Below are positions 9,308 to 18,922 of a stretch of 64,000 nucleotides of DNA, piece after piece. Within the stretch, counting starts at the first letter, position 1. Every line of letters begins with the position of its first letter. Source of the stretch: Microcoleus vaginatus HSN003 (GTDB taxonomy: Bacteria > Cyanobacteriota > Cyanobacteriia > Cyanobacteriales > Microcoleaceae); assembly GCF_022701255.1 (NCBI RefSeq), contig NZ_CP031705.1:5394001-5458000 (forward strand), given 5' to 3'. The position numbers and the translations under genes were made by a program. Below the pieces are notes generated by a model. It was not told the origin of the DNA. It made no database searches and saw only the letters and a program-made list of their open reading frames with translations.

Positions 9308-9428
9308 CCACCGGGGGTTTTTCGGAGTTTTTGGGTTGTAGTTAGTTATTGTCGTAAAAACCCGGTTTCTTGAGGGTTTCGACTTCGCTCAACCACCGGG
9401 GTTTTTTCCGAGTTTTTGGGTTGTAGTT
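9287..9428. repeat. Tandem ~87-bp duplication upstream of the GUN4 kinase
   Basis: A unit starting GAGGGTTTCGACTTCGCTCA and containing AACCCGGTTTCTT occurs twice in a row (9287 and 9374). The second unit is interrupted by the 1451-bp IS at 9430, and its remainder continues at 10881. The first unit contributes the possible first codons of the kinase gene. Confidence 0.7.
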
Positions 9429-9429
9429 A

Positions 9430-10880
9430 CAATACTCCGGACAGTTTTTAAAGAGGGATACGATCGCTTTTGCAGCAGAGAAGTGAAAAAAGTGAGTGCA
9501 ATCTGAACCCACAATCAACAGAAAAAAAGGCACTCTTTTCGGTTAAGCTATAAAAACACACAAGCTCAACAGATTGCCTTATGAAAATCATTGAATCCAT
9601 CTTACAACAAATGCCAGGGATTAGTCAACCCCAAAAGAAGTTTTTAATCACTTTATTCTCAACTATCTTGCTGGCTTATGGCAAGGTCAACTTCACAAAT
9701 CTCAGTCGTTATAGTTGTTTGAGCGAAAAAACCTACCGTCGTCACTTTCTCAAAAGCTTTAATTTTCCACAATTTAATCAATATTTCCTCGAACAAGCTT
9801 TAAATCCTGAACACACAGTCATTGCTGTTATTGATTGTTCTTTTTTAAGAAAAAGTGGCAAAAAAACTGACGGCAAGGCTTATTTTTATAATGGTGTAGC
9901 TGGTAAATCGGAACAGGGATTGGAAATTTCTGTGATTTCTATTGTCGAAATTGAGACTCGTTTATCTTATAGCTTAAGCGTGCAACAAACTCCATCACGT
10001 CCTCAAATAAAGCCCGGGAAAAAACTGCCACAAAAACCGAAGAATAGCTGCTCAAAAAAATCTCGCAAAAAACAGGAGTCTCAAAGCTCAACGCCTGACA
10101 TCACAAGAGTTGATGATTATGCAAAACATCTAAAGAATACTCGTTGTTCCTTCCCAACTTCTGTACGTTATTTGGTGGCTGATGGCTATTATTATCGCTC
10201 TAAATTCTGGGATGCTGTGCGGGAGTTGAATTTAGACTTTATTGGCAAGCTAAGAGTTGATGCTAACCTACGCTATCTCTATACAGGTGAACAAAATAAA
10301 CTGGGAGCACCTCGCAAATATGATGGTAAGGTTAACTGCCAAGATCTGAGTCGTCTTAAGTTTGTTAAACAAATTAAACCGGGAGTTTCATTATATACAT
10401 TAGTAGAAGGCGAGTTGTTGTTTAAATTGCCAAATTAGCTTGGCTTGTATTTCTGAGGTTCAAGCCAATGGGAAAATCAAAAATACTTTATTATTTAGCA
10501 CTGATATTCATCTACCACCTGAGCAAATTGTTGAATATTATCAGGCTCGTTTTCAAATCGAATTTATTTTTCGTGATCCTAAACAATTTACGGGATTGTC
10601 TGATTGTCAAGCTCGTCATTTACCACGGCTTGATTTTCATTTTAATGCCAGTCTGATTGCCTTAAATCTAGCCAAATATGAACTCTCTAGTTGTCATTCA
10701 TCTGCCAAATCTTTTGTGTTTTCTATGGCTTCTTATAAACGTCTGGAATTCAATAAGCATCTACTTTCTACCTTTATTGATAAGTTAGATTTAGACCCGG
10801 ATTTGATTTTAAATCACCCTAACCTTCCTTCAGTCTTGTCTTATGGTACTCTGGCTGCTTAAAAACTGTCCGAACTATTG
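9430..10880 (+). mobile_element. 1451-bp IS with CAATA/TATTG ends
   Basis: The terminal inverted repeats start CAATACTCCGGACAGTTTTT on the left and CAATAGTTCGGACAGTTTTT on the right, as read inward. They are flanked by the 6-bp target duplication TAGTTA (9424-9429 and 10881-10886). The element interrupts the second unit of a tandem repeat, proving insertion. It encodes one transposase split by a frameshift. A 176-bp element at 21816-21991 has matching ends and also a 6-bp duplication. Confidence 0.88.
9581..10862 (+). pseudogene. Frameshifted DDE transposase (IS4-like)
   Basis: Two adjacent frames encode one transposase. The first (9581-10438, 285 residues) carries the N-terminal DNA-binding part and candidate catalytic Asp residues in AVIDCSFLRK and YLVADGYYYRS. 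The second (frame open from TTG 10440 to 10862) carries the IS4 signature Y-x2-R-x3-E-x6-K in EYYQARFQIEF..DPK. The frame change lies near 10420-10438 and corresponds to +1. No slippery heptamer is evident, so a decay mutation is more likely than programmed frameshifting. If not suppressed, the element is immobile without a helper. Confidence 0.75.
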
Positions 10881-11038
10881 TAGTTAGGTATTGTCGAAAA
10901 AACCCGGTTTCTTGAGGCCTTTCGTGGGGTGGATTTCGGCATCTATCAAACCCGGAGATCCCCCCTAGCGGGCGGGCACGGGGGCACCGCCCCTACAAGG
11001 GGGGAACCGGAAGCGTTCTCAAAGTCCCCCTTCTTAAG

Positions 11039-12466
11039 CTATGCCTTACTCACATCTTTCTTAACAAAATCAGGCTTGACATCCGGGGGGGAATGGGTGG
11101 AAACTAATTTCCATGTACCAGCAATGTCATGCAAACGTTGCCAGCCTCGCCACAGGGTCTTGACACCCGGTTCACCATCACATGAACGTCCTAAAAATCC
11201 ACCTAATTTTGCAATCCAACGAATGCAATTACTTAAAGTTGGGGGTGATTCACTAGGGATAGGAGTCCCATGAATTGTGCAGTAAAGTGCTTGCCATTCA
11301 TGGGTTTCGAGAATGGTGTCCCCTCCCAGCTCAGGATGATGACGAGATTCGTAAATCATCCACAATAACCGCCATGCCACAATTGTGTAGGTTGAGATTG
11401 CCCGTTCGATGCGCTCGGCAGTTTCTAATTGTAGCTGTTCTAAACCGCATCCACTTTTAAGAACGTAATGATAGCGTTCGATTAACCAACGGTAACTGTA
11501 CCAGCGTAAGCACTGGACAAGATCAGAGAAACCATTAATGGGCAAGGTGGTCAATAACAACCAGCTTACAGGCTTCTCTGTGGTCGGTGGGTTGTTTTCA
11601 CTAGCCAGAATCACTTGCACTGTCAGCGGCTGTAAATTTTGGTGGTGAGGGTGGCTTTGAGGAGGTAGAATTTCGACTGTTGTAGCCTGCAGGTTCAGAG
11701 TCGCTTTACGAGCTTCTCGCTGCGGATTAGCTCGCAATTCCAAGTCCAGTTGTCCGGCGATCGGTACTTTGGCGATCGCACCTTGTAGTCGCTCTACTTC
11801 TTTTGTACCATCAGAGTTCTTGACTTGACGGTTGTGATAGGCGCGAATTAACAACTGAGAATTCTCAGGTCTTTCAGTCGCTAAAAAGTCATAGATGTCG
11901 GCTTCGCGATCGGCTACCGTTAGTACAGTAATTGATTCTGGCATCACCTTCTGGGTCGCATCAAGAGCTGTTAACCAACGTTGGCTTTCTTTGTCTTTGG
12001 TTTCGGTTTGATTTCTGGAATGCTTCTTACCAATAGTCGCAGGATCTCGCGCCCATACTTGTTGGTGCAACACTCCTAATGGTACTCCATTGGCAGAGCT
12101 ACAAAATACTGAGTGAACTTTCAGACCCCGACTGGTGGCACTATCCAAGTGTCCCATTCCTTTCTTGCTGGGATGGTGGGTGAAATTCAGTTCTGTGGTG
12201 TCCTGAATCGCCAGAACCATTGGGTGTACTTTGATTCGTTCGATGGTACTTCTTTGGTGGGCTTGGCGAATCGCATCTGACGAGACTCGTGGAGATGACC
12301 AAAAGTCATAAGCCCCTTGGGTGGCTGCCCAATCCCCTGATGCTTGTGGCACAGTGGCATGGGGCTGTGAGGCTAAGTCTGAGACAATTCGCACCAGTCT
12401 TTTCTGGCGACGCCGATCGCCTAAACAAGCAAATTGTAGTTCTGCTACTGCCCATTCTGCCGTCAT
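11039..12466 (-). CDS. IS4 family transposase (copy 2)
   Basis: A 475-residue intact transposase matching copy 1 except for Val instead of Met at residue 39. It carries the same D89, D186, E330 candidate triad and Y-x2-R-x3-E-x6-K signature. Its TAG stop lies in the terminal inverted repeat, so the gene ends exactly at the element boundary. Confidence 0.93.
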   Translation of the reverse strand: MTAEWAVAELQFACLGDRRRQKRLVRIVSDLASQPHATVPQASGDWAATQGAYDFWSSPRVSSDAIRQAHQRSTIERIKVHPMVLAIQDTTELNFTHHPSKKGMGHLDSATSRGLKVHSVFCSSANGVPLGVLHQQVWARDPATIGKKHSRNQTETKDKESQRWLTALDATQKVMPESITVLTVADREADIYDFLATERPENSQLLIRAYHNRQVKNSDGTKEVERLQGAIAKVPIAGQLDLELRANPQREARKATLNLQATTVEILPPQSHPHHQNLQPLTVQVILASENNPPTTEKPVSWLLLTTLPINGFSDLVQCLRWYSYRWLIERYHYVLKSGCGLEQLQLETAERIERAISTYTIVAWRLLWMIYESRHHPELGGDTILETHEWQALYCTIHGTPIPSESPPTLSNCIRWIAKLGGFLGRSCDGEPGVKTLWRGWQRLHDIAGTWKLVSTHSPPDVKPDFVKKDVSKA

Positions 12467-12614
12467 AGTTCCTCACTCGCCTCTGATACCGTAATTTCAG
12501 GCTTACTTGATTCGGTTCCTGGTTGTCAATCCTACTCCAAGGGAGCGAGCGCCCGGAGGTCGCTCCGGCTTGAGCCGGAGCGCCTTTGTTAAGAAAGATG
12601 TGAGTAAGGCATAG
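11039..12614 (-). mobile_element. IS4-type insertion sequence, copy 2 (1576 bp)
   Basis: Exactly the same length as copy 1, in opposite orientation, with the same terminal inverted repeats and internal hairpin. It is flanked by a perfect 9-bp duplication, CTTCTTAAG. In the parts compared it differs from copy 1 by a single base within the transposase. The pair could recombine and invert the 3.7-kb segment between them. Confidence 0.92.
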
Positions 12615-12680
12615 CTTCTTAAGGGGGATGCGAGGGGGATCTAGACTCGGAGACAAACGAGATTTACATGGATTTCAATC

Positions 12681-15647
12681 TTAAGTGTAAGCCTCCATAG
12701 GCAAACAAGAACAGACAAAATTACGATCGCCAAACGCATTATCTATCCGACCCACCGCCGGCCAAAACTTATGTTCGCGAGTCCAAGGTGCCGGATAAGC
12801 CGCTTGCGCGCGAGTATAAGGACGATTCCACTCATCAACCATCAGAGATTCTGCCGTGTGTGGCGCATTTTTCAAAACGTTATTTTGCGCGTCAACATTA
12901 CCGTTTTCAATCTCCGCAATTTCGCCTCGAATCGCAATCATCGCCTCGCAAAAACGGTCTAATTCCTGCTTCGATTCGCTTTCCGTCGGTTCCACCATCA
13001 CCGTACCAGCGACCGGCCAAGAAACCGTCGGCGCGTGATAGCCGTAATCCATCAACCGTTTAGCGATATCTTCCACTTCTATAGCCGCAGACTTTTTGAG
13101 CGATCGCAAATCTAGAATACACTCGTGCGCCACCAAACCCGCTTTCCCTTTGTACAAAACCGGATAGTAAGATTCTAAGCGTTTTGCCATGTAATTAGCA
13201 TTAAGAATTGCTACTTTTGTTGCCTCAGTTAAACCCACTCCTCCCATCATCCGAATGTACATCCAAGAAATAGGCAAAATGCTAGCACTTCCCCAAGGCG
13301 CGGCGGAAACAGCACCAACTGATGTTTGTTGACTGTTGACTGTTGACTGTTGACTGTTCGCTGTTGACTGTTGACTGTTAAGAACAGAATTACTGGGCAA
13401 AAATTCTACTAAATGAGACATTACCCCAATCGGCCCCATTCCCGGGCCGCCGCCACCGTGAGGAATACAGAAAGTTTTGTGCAGATTCAAGTGACAAACA
13501 TCAGCACCAAAATCACCGGGGCGGCACAAACCAACTTGAGCATTCATATTCGCGCCGTCCATATAAACTTGTCCGCCGCAGTTGTGGACAATCTCGCAAA
13601 TATCTTTAATTTCTTCCTCAAAAACGCCGTGCGTAGATGGATATGTCACCATCAAAGCCGCCAATTCATTTTTGTGCTTCTCGGCTTTTTTCCGCAAATC
13701 GGCAACATCAATATTGCCCTGATAATCGCACTCGACAGCAACTACTTTCATCCCCGCCATCACCGCGCTAGCCGGATTTGTACCGTGGGCTGACTGGGGA
13801 ATCAAACAGATATTTCGGTGAGATTCGCCTCGGTGTTCGTGGTATTCGCGAATAACTAACAAACCCGCGTATTCGCCTTGGGAACCAGCGTTTGGCTGCA
13901 AAGAAATTCCCGCAAAACCTGTGATTTCTGCCAGCCACTGTTCTAGTTGCACGAACATCATTTGATAGCCGCGAGTTTGATCGCGGGGTGCAAAGGGATG
14001 TATCTTGCCAAATTCCGCCCAAGTCACCGGCATCATCTCTGCTGTTGCATTCAATTTCATTGTGCAAGAACCCAAGGGAATCATCGATGTGTTTAGCGAT
14101 AAATCTTTGGCTTCTAAACGGTGCAAATAGCGCAAAAGTTCAGTTTCTGAATGATAGCTGTTGAAAACTGGATGGGCGAGATAGCTGCTGGTGCGATCGC
14201 AAAAATCTGGTAATGTCAAATAGCCACTCAATGCGTCTGCATCCAGCGGAATGTTGAGAGCCTTCTGCCCGTCCGGCCTGATATAATCGTTATCCCGGGC
14301 AAAAATTTTCCACAACTCTTGCACATCTTCAACGGTGACAGTTTCATCTAACGTGATTCCCACTGTCGAATTATCGAAAATTCGGAGATTAATTTTGCGA
14401 ACTTTAGCAGCTTCTAGAATTTCTGACAGCGGTTTATCTCCCAATTCTACCCGCACAGTATCGAAGAAATGTTGAGAACCAATTGTGTATCCAAAACTTC
14501 TTAAACCGGATGCCAAAAGTGCCGTTAAACTCCATACTTTCTCAGCAATGTCTTTCAGTCGAGACGGGCCGTGATAAACAGCATACATACTCGCCATCAC
14601 TGCCAGCAAAACTTGAGCAGTACAAATATTGCTGGTTGCTTTTTCGCGGCGGATGTGCTGTTCGCGAGTTTGCAAAGCCAAACGCAAAGCAGATTTGCCG
14701 TTAGCATCTTTAGAAACGCCGACAATTCGCCCGGGAACTTGCCGTTTAAACTCTTCTCGCGTGGCGAAATAGGCTGCGTGGGGCCCTCCGAATCCCATCG
14801 GCACTCCGAAGCGCTGAGTGCTTCCTACGGCTATATCCGCGCCGAATTCGCCGGGGGGTGTGAGCAAGCAAAGGCTCAAAATGTCGGCCGCAACTGTGAC
14901 TAATGCGCCGACTTCGTGAGCCGATCGAATAAAATCGGTATAGTCGTAAATTGCGCCGTCTGTGGCGGGGTATTGCAGGAGAGCGCCGAAGATTGTACGA
15001 TCGAACTCAAAGCTTTGATGGTCGCCGACAATTACCTCAATTCCCAACGGCTTAGCGCGAGTTTGCACCACTTCAATAGTTTGAGGGTGGCAATCTTGGG
15101 AAACAAAAAACGCTTTTGCCTTATTTTTACTGGCGCCGTAACTCACCGCCATCGCTTCCGCCGCCGCAGTCCCTTCATCCAGCAAAGAAGCGTTGGCAAT
15201 TTCCAAACCCGTGAGGTCAATTATCATGGTTTGGAAGTTCAGCAAAGCTTCCAATCGCCCTTGAGCAATTTCGGCTTGGTAGGGAGTGTAAGCTGTATAC
15301 CAGCCGGGATTTTCTAGGATATTCCGCTGGATGACGGGGGGAGTTATGCAGTCGTGATATCCAGTGCCGATGTACGATCGAAATACCTGATTTTTTGCAG
15401 CAATTTCTTTCAATTCTGCCAAAGCGCTGTACTCGCTTTGCGCTGCGGGAAGTTGTAGGGGTGCAGAAATGCGAATCGCCGCTGGAACCGTTTTGTCAAT
15501 CAACTCATCGAGGCTGGAAATGCCCAAAACATTGAGCATTTGCTGGATGTCGCTGGGTGTCGGGCCAATGTGCCGCGCCGCAAAACCATTAATCGGGGAA
15601 AAGTTTTGCTGCTGGCTGGGTTCAAGGGGCGGGCTGTAGAGTACCAA
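12681..15647 (-). CDS. gcvP: Glycine dehydrogenase (decarboxylating), P-protein
   Basis: The 988-residue PLP-dependent P-protein of the glycine cleavage system decarboxylates glycine and passes the aminomethyl group to lipoyl-GcvH. Visible landmarks are FAARHIGPT at the N-terminus, [15 protein letters not shown]-type segment (here YIGTGYHDC), [10 protein letters not shown], and the PLP-lysine motif [15 protein letters not shown] (Lys about 724). The start is a TTG, well supported by AGGAGA seven bases upstream. Residues of about 756-777 are an in-frame insertion encoded by a 7-bp repeat array (NSQQST-type units) right after the GGGGPG loop. The gene lies upstream of nothing on its strand except gcvH and gcvT, which are separate units. 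Confidence 0.96.
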   Translation of the reverse strand: MVLYSPPLEPSQQQNFSPINGFAARHIGPTPSDIQQMLNVLGISSLDELIDKTVPAAIRISAPLQLPAAQSEYSALAELKEIAAKNQVFRSYIGTGYHDCITPPVIQRNILENPGWYTAYTPYQAEIAQGRLEALLNFQTMIIDLTGLEIANASLLDEGTAAAEAMAVSYGASKNKAKAFFVSQDCHPQTIEVVQTRAKPLGIEVIVGDHQSFEFDRTIFGALLQYPATDGAIYDYTDFIRSAHEVGALVTVAADILSLCLLTPPGEFGADIAVGSTQRFGVPMGFGGPHAAYFATREEFKRQVPGRIVGVSKDANGKSALRLALQTREQHIRREKATSNICTAQVLLAVMASMYAVYHGPSRLKDIAEKVWSLTALLASGLRSFGYTIGSQHFFDTVRVELGDKPLSEILEAAKVRKINLRIFDNSTVGITLDETVTVEDVQELWKIFARDNDYIRPDGQKALNIPLDADALSGYLTLPDFCDRTSSYLAHPVFNSYHSETELLRYLHRLEAKDLSLNTSMIPLGSCTMKLNATAEMMPVTWAEFGKIHPFAPRDQTRGYQMMFVQLEQWLAEITGFAGISLQPNAGSQGEYAGLLVIREYHEHRGESHRNICLIPQSAHGTNPASAVMAGMKVVAVECDYQGNIDVADLRKKAEKHKNELAALMVTYPSTHGVFEEEIKDICEIVHNCGGQVYMDGANMNAQVGLCRPGDFGADVCHLNLHKTFCIPHGGGGPGMGPIGVMSHLVEFLPSNSVLNSQQSTANSQQSTVNSQQTSVGAVSAAPWGSASILPISWMYIRMMGGVGLTEATKVAILNANYMAKRLESYYPVLYKGKAGLVAHECILDLRSLKKSAAIEVEDIAKRLMDYGYHAPTVSWPVAGTVMVEPTESESKQELDRFCEAMIAIRGEIAEIENGNVDAQNNVLKNAPHTAESLMVDEWNRPYTRAQAAYPAPWTREHKFWPAVGRIDNAFGDRNFVCSCLPMEAYT
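13328..13379. repeat. In-frame heptamer array inside gcvP
   Basis: About seven units of TGTTGAC-type heptamers, one of them degenerate (TTCGCTG), lie inside the gcvP reading frame. Three heptamers make 21 bp, so the peptide repeats every seven residues ([14 protein letters not shown]). The unit is the reverse complement of the GTCAACA arrays at 51-86 and 42611-42645. Confidence 0.85.
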
Positions 15648-15958
15648 GGCGGATTCTCCTGAATAGACTTGTGCTTCTTTGTTTGTAACATTTTGCTAAG
15701 AAAACCAGGAAGATTTTCTGCGTCTATCAAAGTCCGACAGTCCGACAGGGGTTGAAACCCCTGTCTCATAGCTAAAGTCGTCTGAAGACGACTGTAGATT
15801 AAGGCGCACTTATCGCCACTCCCCACGCAACTGGTTAGTATTTCAGTCGTCTTTAGACGACTTGTGCTAAAAGCCCCGTGGGTTTCAACCCCTGGCGGAT
15901 TGTGGAGGAATCAACGAGCCCTATGCCCAAATTCCCACTCAAAACTCCCCACTCAAAA
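15648..15958. repeat. Intergenic palindromic repeat cluster between gcvP and gcvH
   Basis: No gene. The stretch holds a composite repeat: GACAGGGGTTGAAACCCCTG (about 15743), AGTCGTCTGAAGACGACT (about 15776), the related AGTCGTCTTTAGACGACTTG (about 15845), and a degenerate GGGTTTCAACCCCTGGCGG (about 15880). The same family recurs inside the phosphodiester glycosidase gene (36.2-36.5 kb) and in part near 39038. It separates gcvH from gcvP, so the two may not share a transcript. Confidence 0.6.
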
Positions 15959-16348
15959 CTATTCCCCTTCCACCATTTTGCGATACTCCGGGGCCGAGAA
16001 AGCCTCGTCTGCGTCGCTGGTGTTGTCAACGCGCACTTTCAGCAGCCACCCAGCGCCATAGGGGTCTTCGGCCAAATTTTCGGGAGACTCTACAATGTCA
16101 TCATTGCGTTCTACGACTGTACCGGTAACGGGCGCTTTCAAATCTTCAACGGCTTTTACTGACTCGACTGTACCGAAAGCTTCGCCTTTTTCCAACCCTG
16201 CACCGACTTCGGGTAAATCTAGAAACACGATATCGCCGAGTTGGTCAACTGCAAAGGCACTAATGCCGATGGTGGCTATTTCGCCTTCGAGTCGAATGTA
16301 TTCGTGAGTGTCTAGGTATTTCAGGTCATCGGGGTATGTTAGTGCCAT
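15959..16348 (-). CDS. gcvH: Glycine cleavage system H protein
   Basis: A 129-residue lipoyl carrier that shuttles the aminomethyl group between P, T and L proteins. The lipoylation motif ESVKAVEDL places the modified lysine at residue 65. The N-terminal [18 protein letters not shown] and C-terminal NPYGAGWL-type segment (here [11 protein letters not shown]) are characteristic, and the length is normal. It is divergent to the neighbouring alpha/beta hydrolase and about 310 bp upstream of gcvP on the same strand. ATG 16348 follows GAGAAAAGAC. Confidence 0.97.
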   Translation of the reverse strand: MALTYPDDLKYLDTHEYIRLEGEIATIGISAFAVDQLGDIVFLDLPEVGAGLEKGEAFGTVESVKAVEDLKAPVTGTVVERNDDIVESPENLAEDPYGAGWLLKVRVDNTSDADEAFSAPEYRKMVEGE

Positions 16349-16408
16349 GTCTTTTCTCGCAATAAAGAAAGTATCAAGTAAATCTTAGTGAACTATGAGC
16401 CTTTAGTG

Positions 16409-17242
16409 ATGGCTAACTGGAACAAAAAAAATATTAAACGCTTGCTTTTTGGAGAATTTTCTGTCAAACGACTGATGCGATCTATAATTTTTATTTACGC
16501 ATTTCTGTGTTTTTACGGTTTCTTTTTTTCAGAACGGCTAATTTTTCAACCTCCGCCATCTAGTCAGAGTGATAGCAGGGAATTTATCAAAGTTAGCTCA
16601 GCTAATGGCGTGAAAATTTCTGCTGTTCATTTTCCTAACCCGCAAGCTAAATATACCATACTTTACAGTCACGGGAATGCGGAAGACTTGGGCGGCATTT
16701 TGTGGCTACTCGAAGAGATTCGAGATAGCGGGTTTGCTGTGTTTGCCTATGATTATCAAGGTTACGGCACGAGTCAGGGAAATCCTTCTGAGTATAATAC
16801 TTATCGTGATATTGATGCGGCTTACAATTATTTAACCCAACAGTTGGGAGTACCTGCACAGCAAATTATTCTTTATGGCCGTTCGGTGGGGGGTGGGCCG
16901 GCAATTGATTTAGCTTCGCGGCAAAAAGTCGGCGGTTTGGTGGTTGAAAGTTCCTTTGTTTCGGTTTTTCGGGTGTTGACGCGGATTCCGATTTTACCCT
17001 TTGACAAGTTTGTGAATATTGATAAGATTGGCAAAGTGCGATCGCCTGTTTTGGTGATTCATGGTAAGGCTGATGAGGTGGTGCATTTTTGGCATGGAGA
17101 GCAGTTGTTTGCCACCGCCAACGAGCCGAAATTAAATTTTTGGGTTGATGGGGCCGGTCATAATGATTTGATGGATGTGGCGGGCGATCGCTATGCTGAA
17201 ACTTTGCGACAATTTGCTAAGCTTGTAGATCACTCTTCTTGA
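16409..17242 (+). CDS. Alpha/beta hydrolase of the BEM46/ABHD13 type
   Basis: About 277 residues. A hydrophobic N-terminal segment (about 24-42, IIFIYAFLCFYGFFF) should anchor it in a membrane. The hydrolase fold shows the oxyanion region YSHGNAEDLGG, the nucleophile elbow GRSVGG (Ser about 159), the acid in GKADEVVHF and the base in GAGHNDL. The open frame begins at GTG 16388, but ATG 16409 (MANWNKK) is preferred. It lies between gcvH and gcvT on the opposite strand. A link to glycine metabolism is not evident. Substrate is unknown; esters or thioesters are typical. Confidence 0.82.
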   Translation: MANWNKKNIKRLLFGEFSVKRLMRSIIFIYAFLCFYGFFFSERLIFQPPPSSQSDSREFIKVSSANGVKISAVHFPNPQAKYTILYSHGNAEDLGGILWLLEEIRDSGFAVFAYDYQGYGTSQGNPSEYNTYRDIDAAYNYLTQQLGVPAQQIILYGRSVGGGPAIDLASRQKVGGLVVESSFVSVFRVLTRIPILPFDKFVNIDKIGKVRSPVLVIHGKADEVVHFWHGEQLFATANEPKLNFWVDGAGHNDLMDVAGDRYAETLRQFAKLVDHSS

Positions 17243-17253
17243 CCAATATGAGC

Positions 17254-17272
17254 AACGGGCTAGAAGCCCGTT
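17254..17272. terminator. Hairpin between convergent hydrolase and gcvT
   Basis: AACGGGCT and AGCCCGTT form an 8-bp stem with a 3-nt loop just after the hydrolase stop and before the gcvT stop on the other strand. It has no strong T-run. The ACGGGCTAGAAGCCCGT core is a common cyanobacterial dispersed palindrome, so a terminator role is plausible but not certain. Confidence 0.45.
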
Positions 17273-17351
17273 CCACAACAACACGTACACTTCACTTTTT
17301 TTTCGGTCGTTGCTCCTAGTCGGCCCCTGAATTAAGGCTTACCTACTTAAT

Positions 17352-18503
17352 TTAACTCGGGCGGTTTTGCGATCGATAAAATGGTTTTTTCACCACACTA
17401 GCCGGATAGTTTTTCCCGCGAATTTCCACCTCTAATTGCTGACCGATTTTCGCTAATTTTGCCGGAACAATCGCGAGGCCCACCGCCCGATTCAAAGTAG
17501 GCGATAATGTACCGCTAGTAACTTCTCCTACTGTTTCGCCTTCAAATATTACCGGATAGCCGTGGCGCGCAATGTGCCGCCCCTGCATTTCTAACCCTAC
17601 CAACCGCTTTGATACTCCACTCGCTTTCTGCTGTTCCAAAACCTCGCGACCAATAAAATAGCCTTTGGTATCGAGGTGAACTACCCAACCCAATCCAGCC
17701 TCTAAAGGCGTGATATTGTCGTCGATATCTTGACCGTAAAGAGCCATTGCTGCTTCTAAACGCAAGGTATCTCTGGCACCCAAACCGCAGGGAACAACGC
17801 CAGCAGCTAACAATTTTTGCCACAGTTCTTTTCCTACTTCGGCATCCACCATGATTTCAAACCCATCTTCGCCGGTGTAACCCGTTCTGGCGATAAAACT
17901 CGGCTGTCCCAACAGATTTGTTTCTAAGTGACCGAATGCCTTAATTGGTGCGAGGTTGTCTTCCACAAAAGACTGGAGATAGTTAACAGCTTCCGGGCCT
18001 TGAATTGCAATTAAAACTTTATCTTCGGAGATGTCGGTAAAACAGAGTTCGCTCAATTCTAAGTGCGTGGTGATCCATGCTTTGTCTGAAAGGCGAGTGG
18101 CGGCGTTGACAATAATTACTGCACGTTCTTCGCTAGTGATAGCGTCGGGTTCTTGCCAGTAGAAAATAATGTCGTCTAAGATGCAGCCTTTGGCATTTAG
18201 CAAGACTGTATATTGAGCTTGACCGGGTTGCAAGCGGCTCAAGTCTGAGGGTACTAATGGTTGAAATTTTTCTATTATTTGTTTCCCTCTCAAACCAAAT
18301 TTTCCCATGTGGGAAATGTCGAACATTCCTGCTTGCTGGCGTACTGCTTGGTGTTCGCTGCTAATCCCTGCGTACTGCACCGCCATCTCCCACCCGGAAA
18401 AGGGCACCATTCGGGCTTTGAGTTCTAATGATAGGTCGTACAGAGGCGTGCGGGCAAGTTGGCTCGGACTCTCTGGATTGTTGGGTTCAGTTGACTTTGC
18501 CAC
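17352..18503 (-). CDS. gcvT: Aminomethyltransferase, glycine cleavage T protein
   Basis: A 383-residue tetrahydrofolate-dependent aminomethyltransferase that releases ammonia and forms methylene-THF from the GcvH-bound intermediate. Features are TPLYDLSLELKARMVPFSGWEMAVQY, DISHMGK, the folate-binding TGYTGEDGFE and GARDTLRLEAAM, and C-terminal GEVTSGTLSPTLNRAVGLA. The start is GTG at 18503. No glycine riboswitch core was recognisable in the roughly 190 bp upstream. Confidence 0.96.
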   Translation of the reverse strand: MAKSTEPNNPESPSQLARTPLYDLSLELKARMVPFSGWEMAVQYAGISSEHQAVRQQAGMFDISHMGKFGLRGKQIIEKFQPLVPSDLSRLQPGQAQYTVLLNAKGCILDDIIFYWQEPDAITSEERAVIIVNAATRLSDKAWITTHLELSELCFTDISEDKVLIAIQGPEAVNYLQSFVEDNLAPIKAFGHLETNLLGQPSFIARTGYTGEDGFEIMVDAEVGKELWQKLLAAGVVPCGLGARDTLRLEAAMALYGQDIDDNITPLEAGLGWVVHLDTKGYFIGREVLEQQKASGVSKRLVGLEMQGRHIARHGYPVIFEGETVGEVTSGTLSPTLNRAVGLAIVPAKLAKIGQQLEVEIRGKNYPASVVKKPFYRSQNRPS

Positions 18504-18696
18504 AGGTAGCGCTTTGGTTGCGGGTAGACTGTTTTGATTTTACGGGAAAATTGGTTTTCGCGGTGTGTAGCGCGATCGAATTTAACGACACGCCAATGCT
18601 TTTTCCCTATCACTAAGTACACGGCGATGAGGACAGGGCAGTGCCGTTTCCCTACGAGTAAGGGTACAGGAGTAATTTATCCCTAATCTTGATTTA

Positions 18697-18769
18697 TGGA
18701 GAATAGCGGGCTCGAACCGCTGACCCCTACAATGCCATTGTAGTGCTCTACCAACTGAGCTAATTCCCC
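18697..18769 (-). tRNA. tRNA-Ala (anticodon GGC)
   Basis: Read on the minus strand, the 73 nt fold as a cloverleaf: acceptor GGGGAAT with ATTCTCC (one G-U pair), D arm GCTC..GAGC, anticodon stem CTACA/TGTAG with loop ATGGCAT (anticodon GGC), and T arm AGCGG-TTCGAGC-CCGCT. The discriminator is A, and the 3' CCA is not encoded, as is usual in cyanobacteria. Confidence 0.95.
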
Positions 18770-18922
18770 TTTCTTTTCGCGCTCTCAATCATGCCTTAAC
18801 TGACCAATATTTGTCAAGCTTTTTGGGGAAATTAGTTTTGAGCCTTCGGCTGGCAAGGCTTTGGGCTTTTTTTCCACAAAACTCTCCTCGCTTCTGGACA
18901 ATGGTCAATCCCCTACTTTGAT

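Larger units (their letters stand above)
11030..12623. repeat. 9-bp target duplication around IS copy 2
   Basis: CTTCTTAAG occurs at 11030-11038 and 12615-12623, immediately outside the inverted ends. Together with the flanking C-run and G-run, the original target reads as the palindrome CCCCCTTCTTAAGGGGG. This shows that copy 2 inserted on its own, not as part of a composite transposon. Confidence 0.88.

Noticed and set aside
10420-10445. Programmed frameshift in the 1451-bp IS
   Set aside because: The shift is +1 and there is no slippery heptamer or stimulatory hairpin that I can identify; a decay mutation is simpler.
5727-12614. A composite transposon made of the two IS4 copies and the kinase between them
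   Set aside because: Copy 2 has its own perfect 9-bp duplication and copy 1 has unmatched flanks, so the pair did not move as one unit. The outer flanks also do not match each other.
13328-13379. CRISPR array in gcvP
   Set aside because: The repeat unit is 7 bp with no spacers, typical of STRR arrays, and lies in a coding frame. No cas genes are nearby, and the other heptamer arrays in the window have the same structure.
18504-18690. Glycine riboswitch upstream of gcvT
   Set aside because: The conserved glycine aptamer core was not found in either orientation. A covariance-model search would be decisive.
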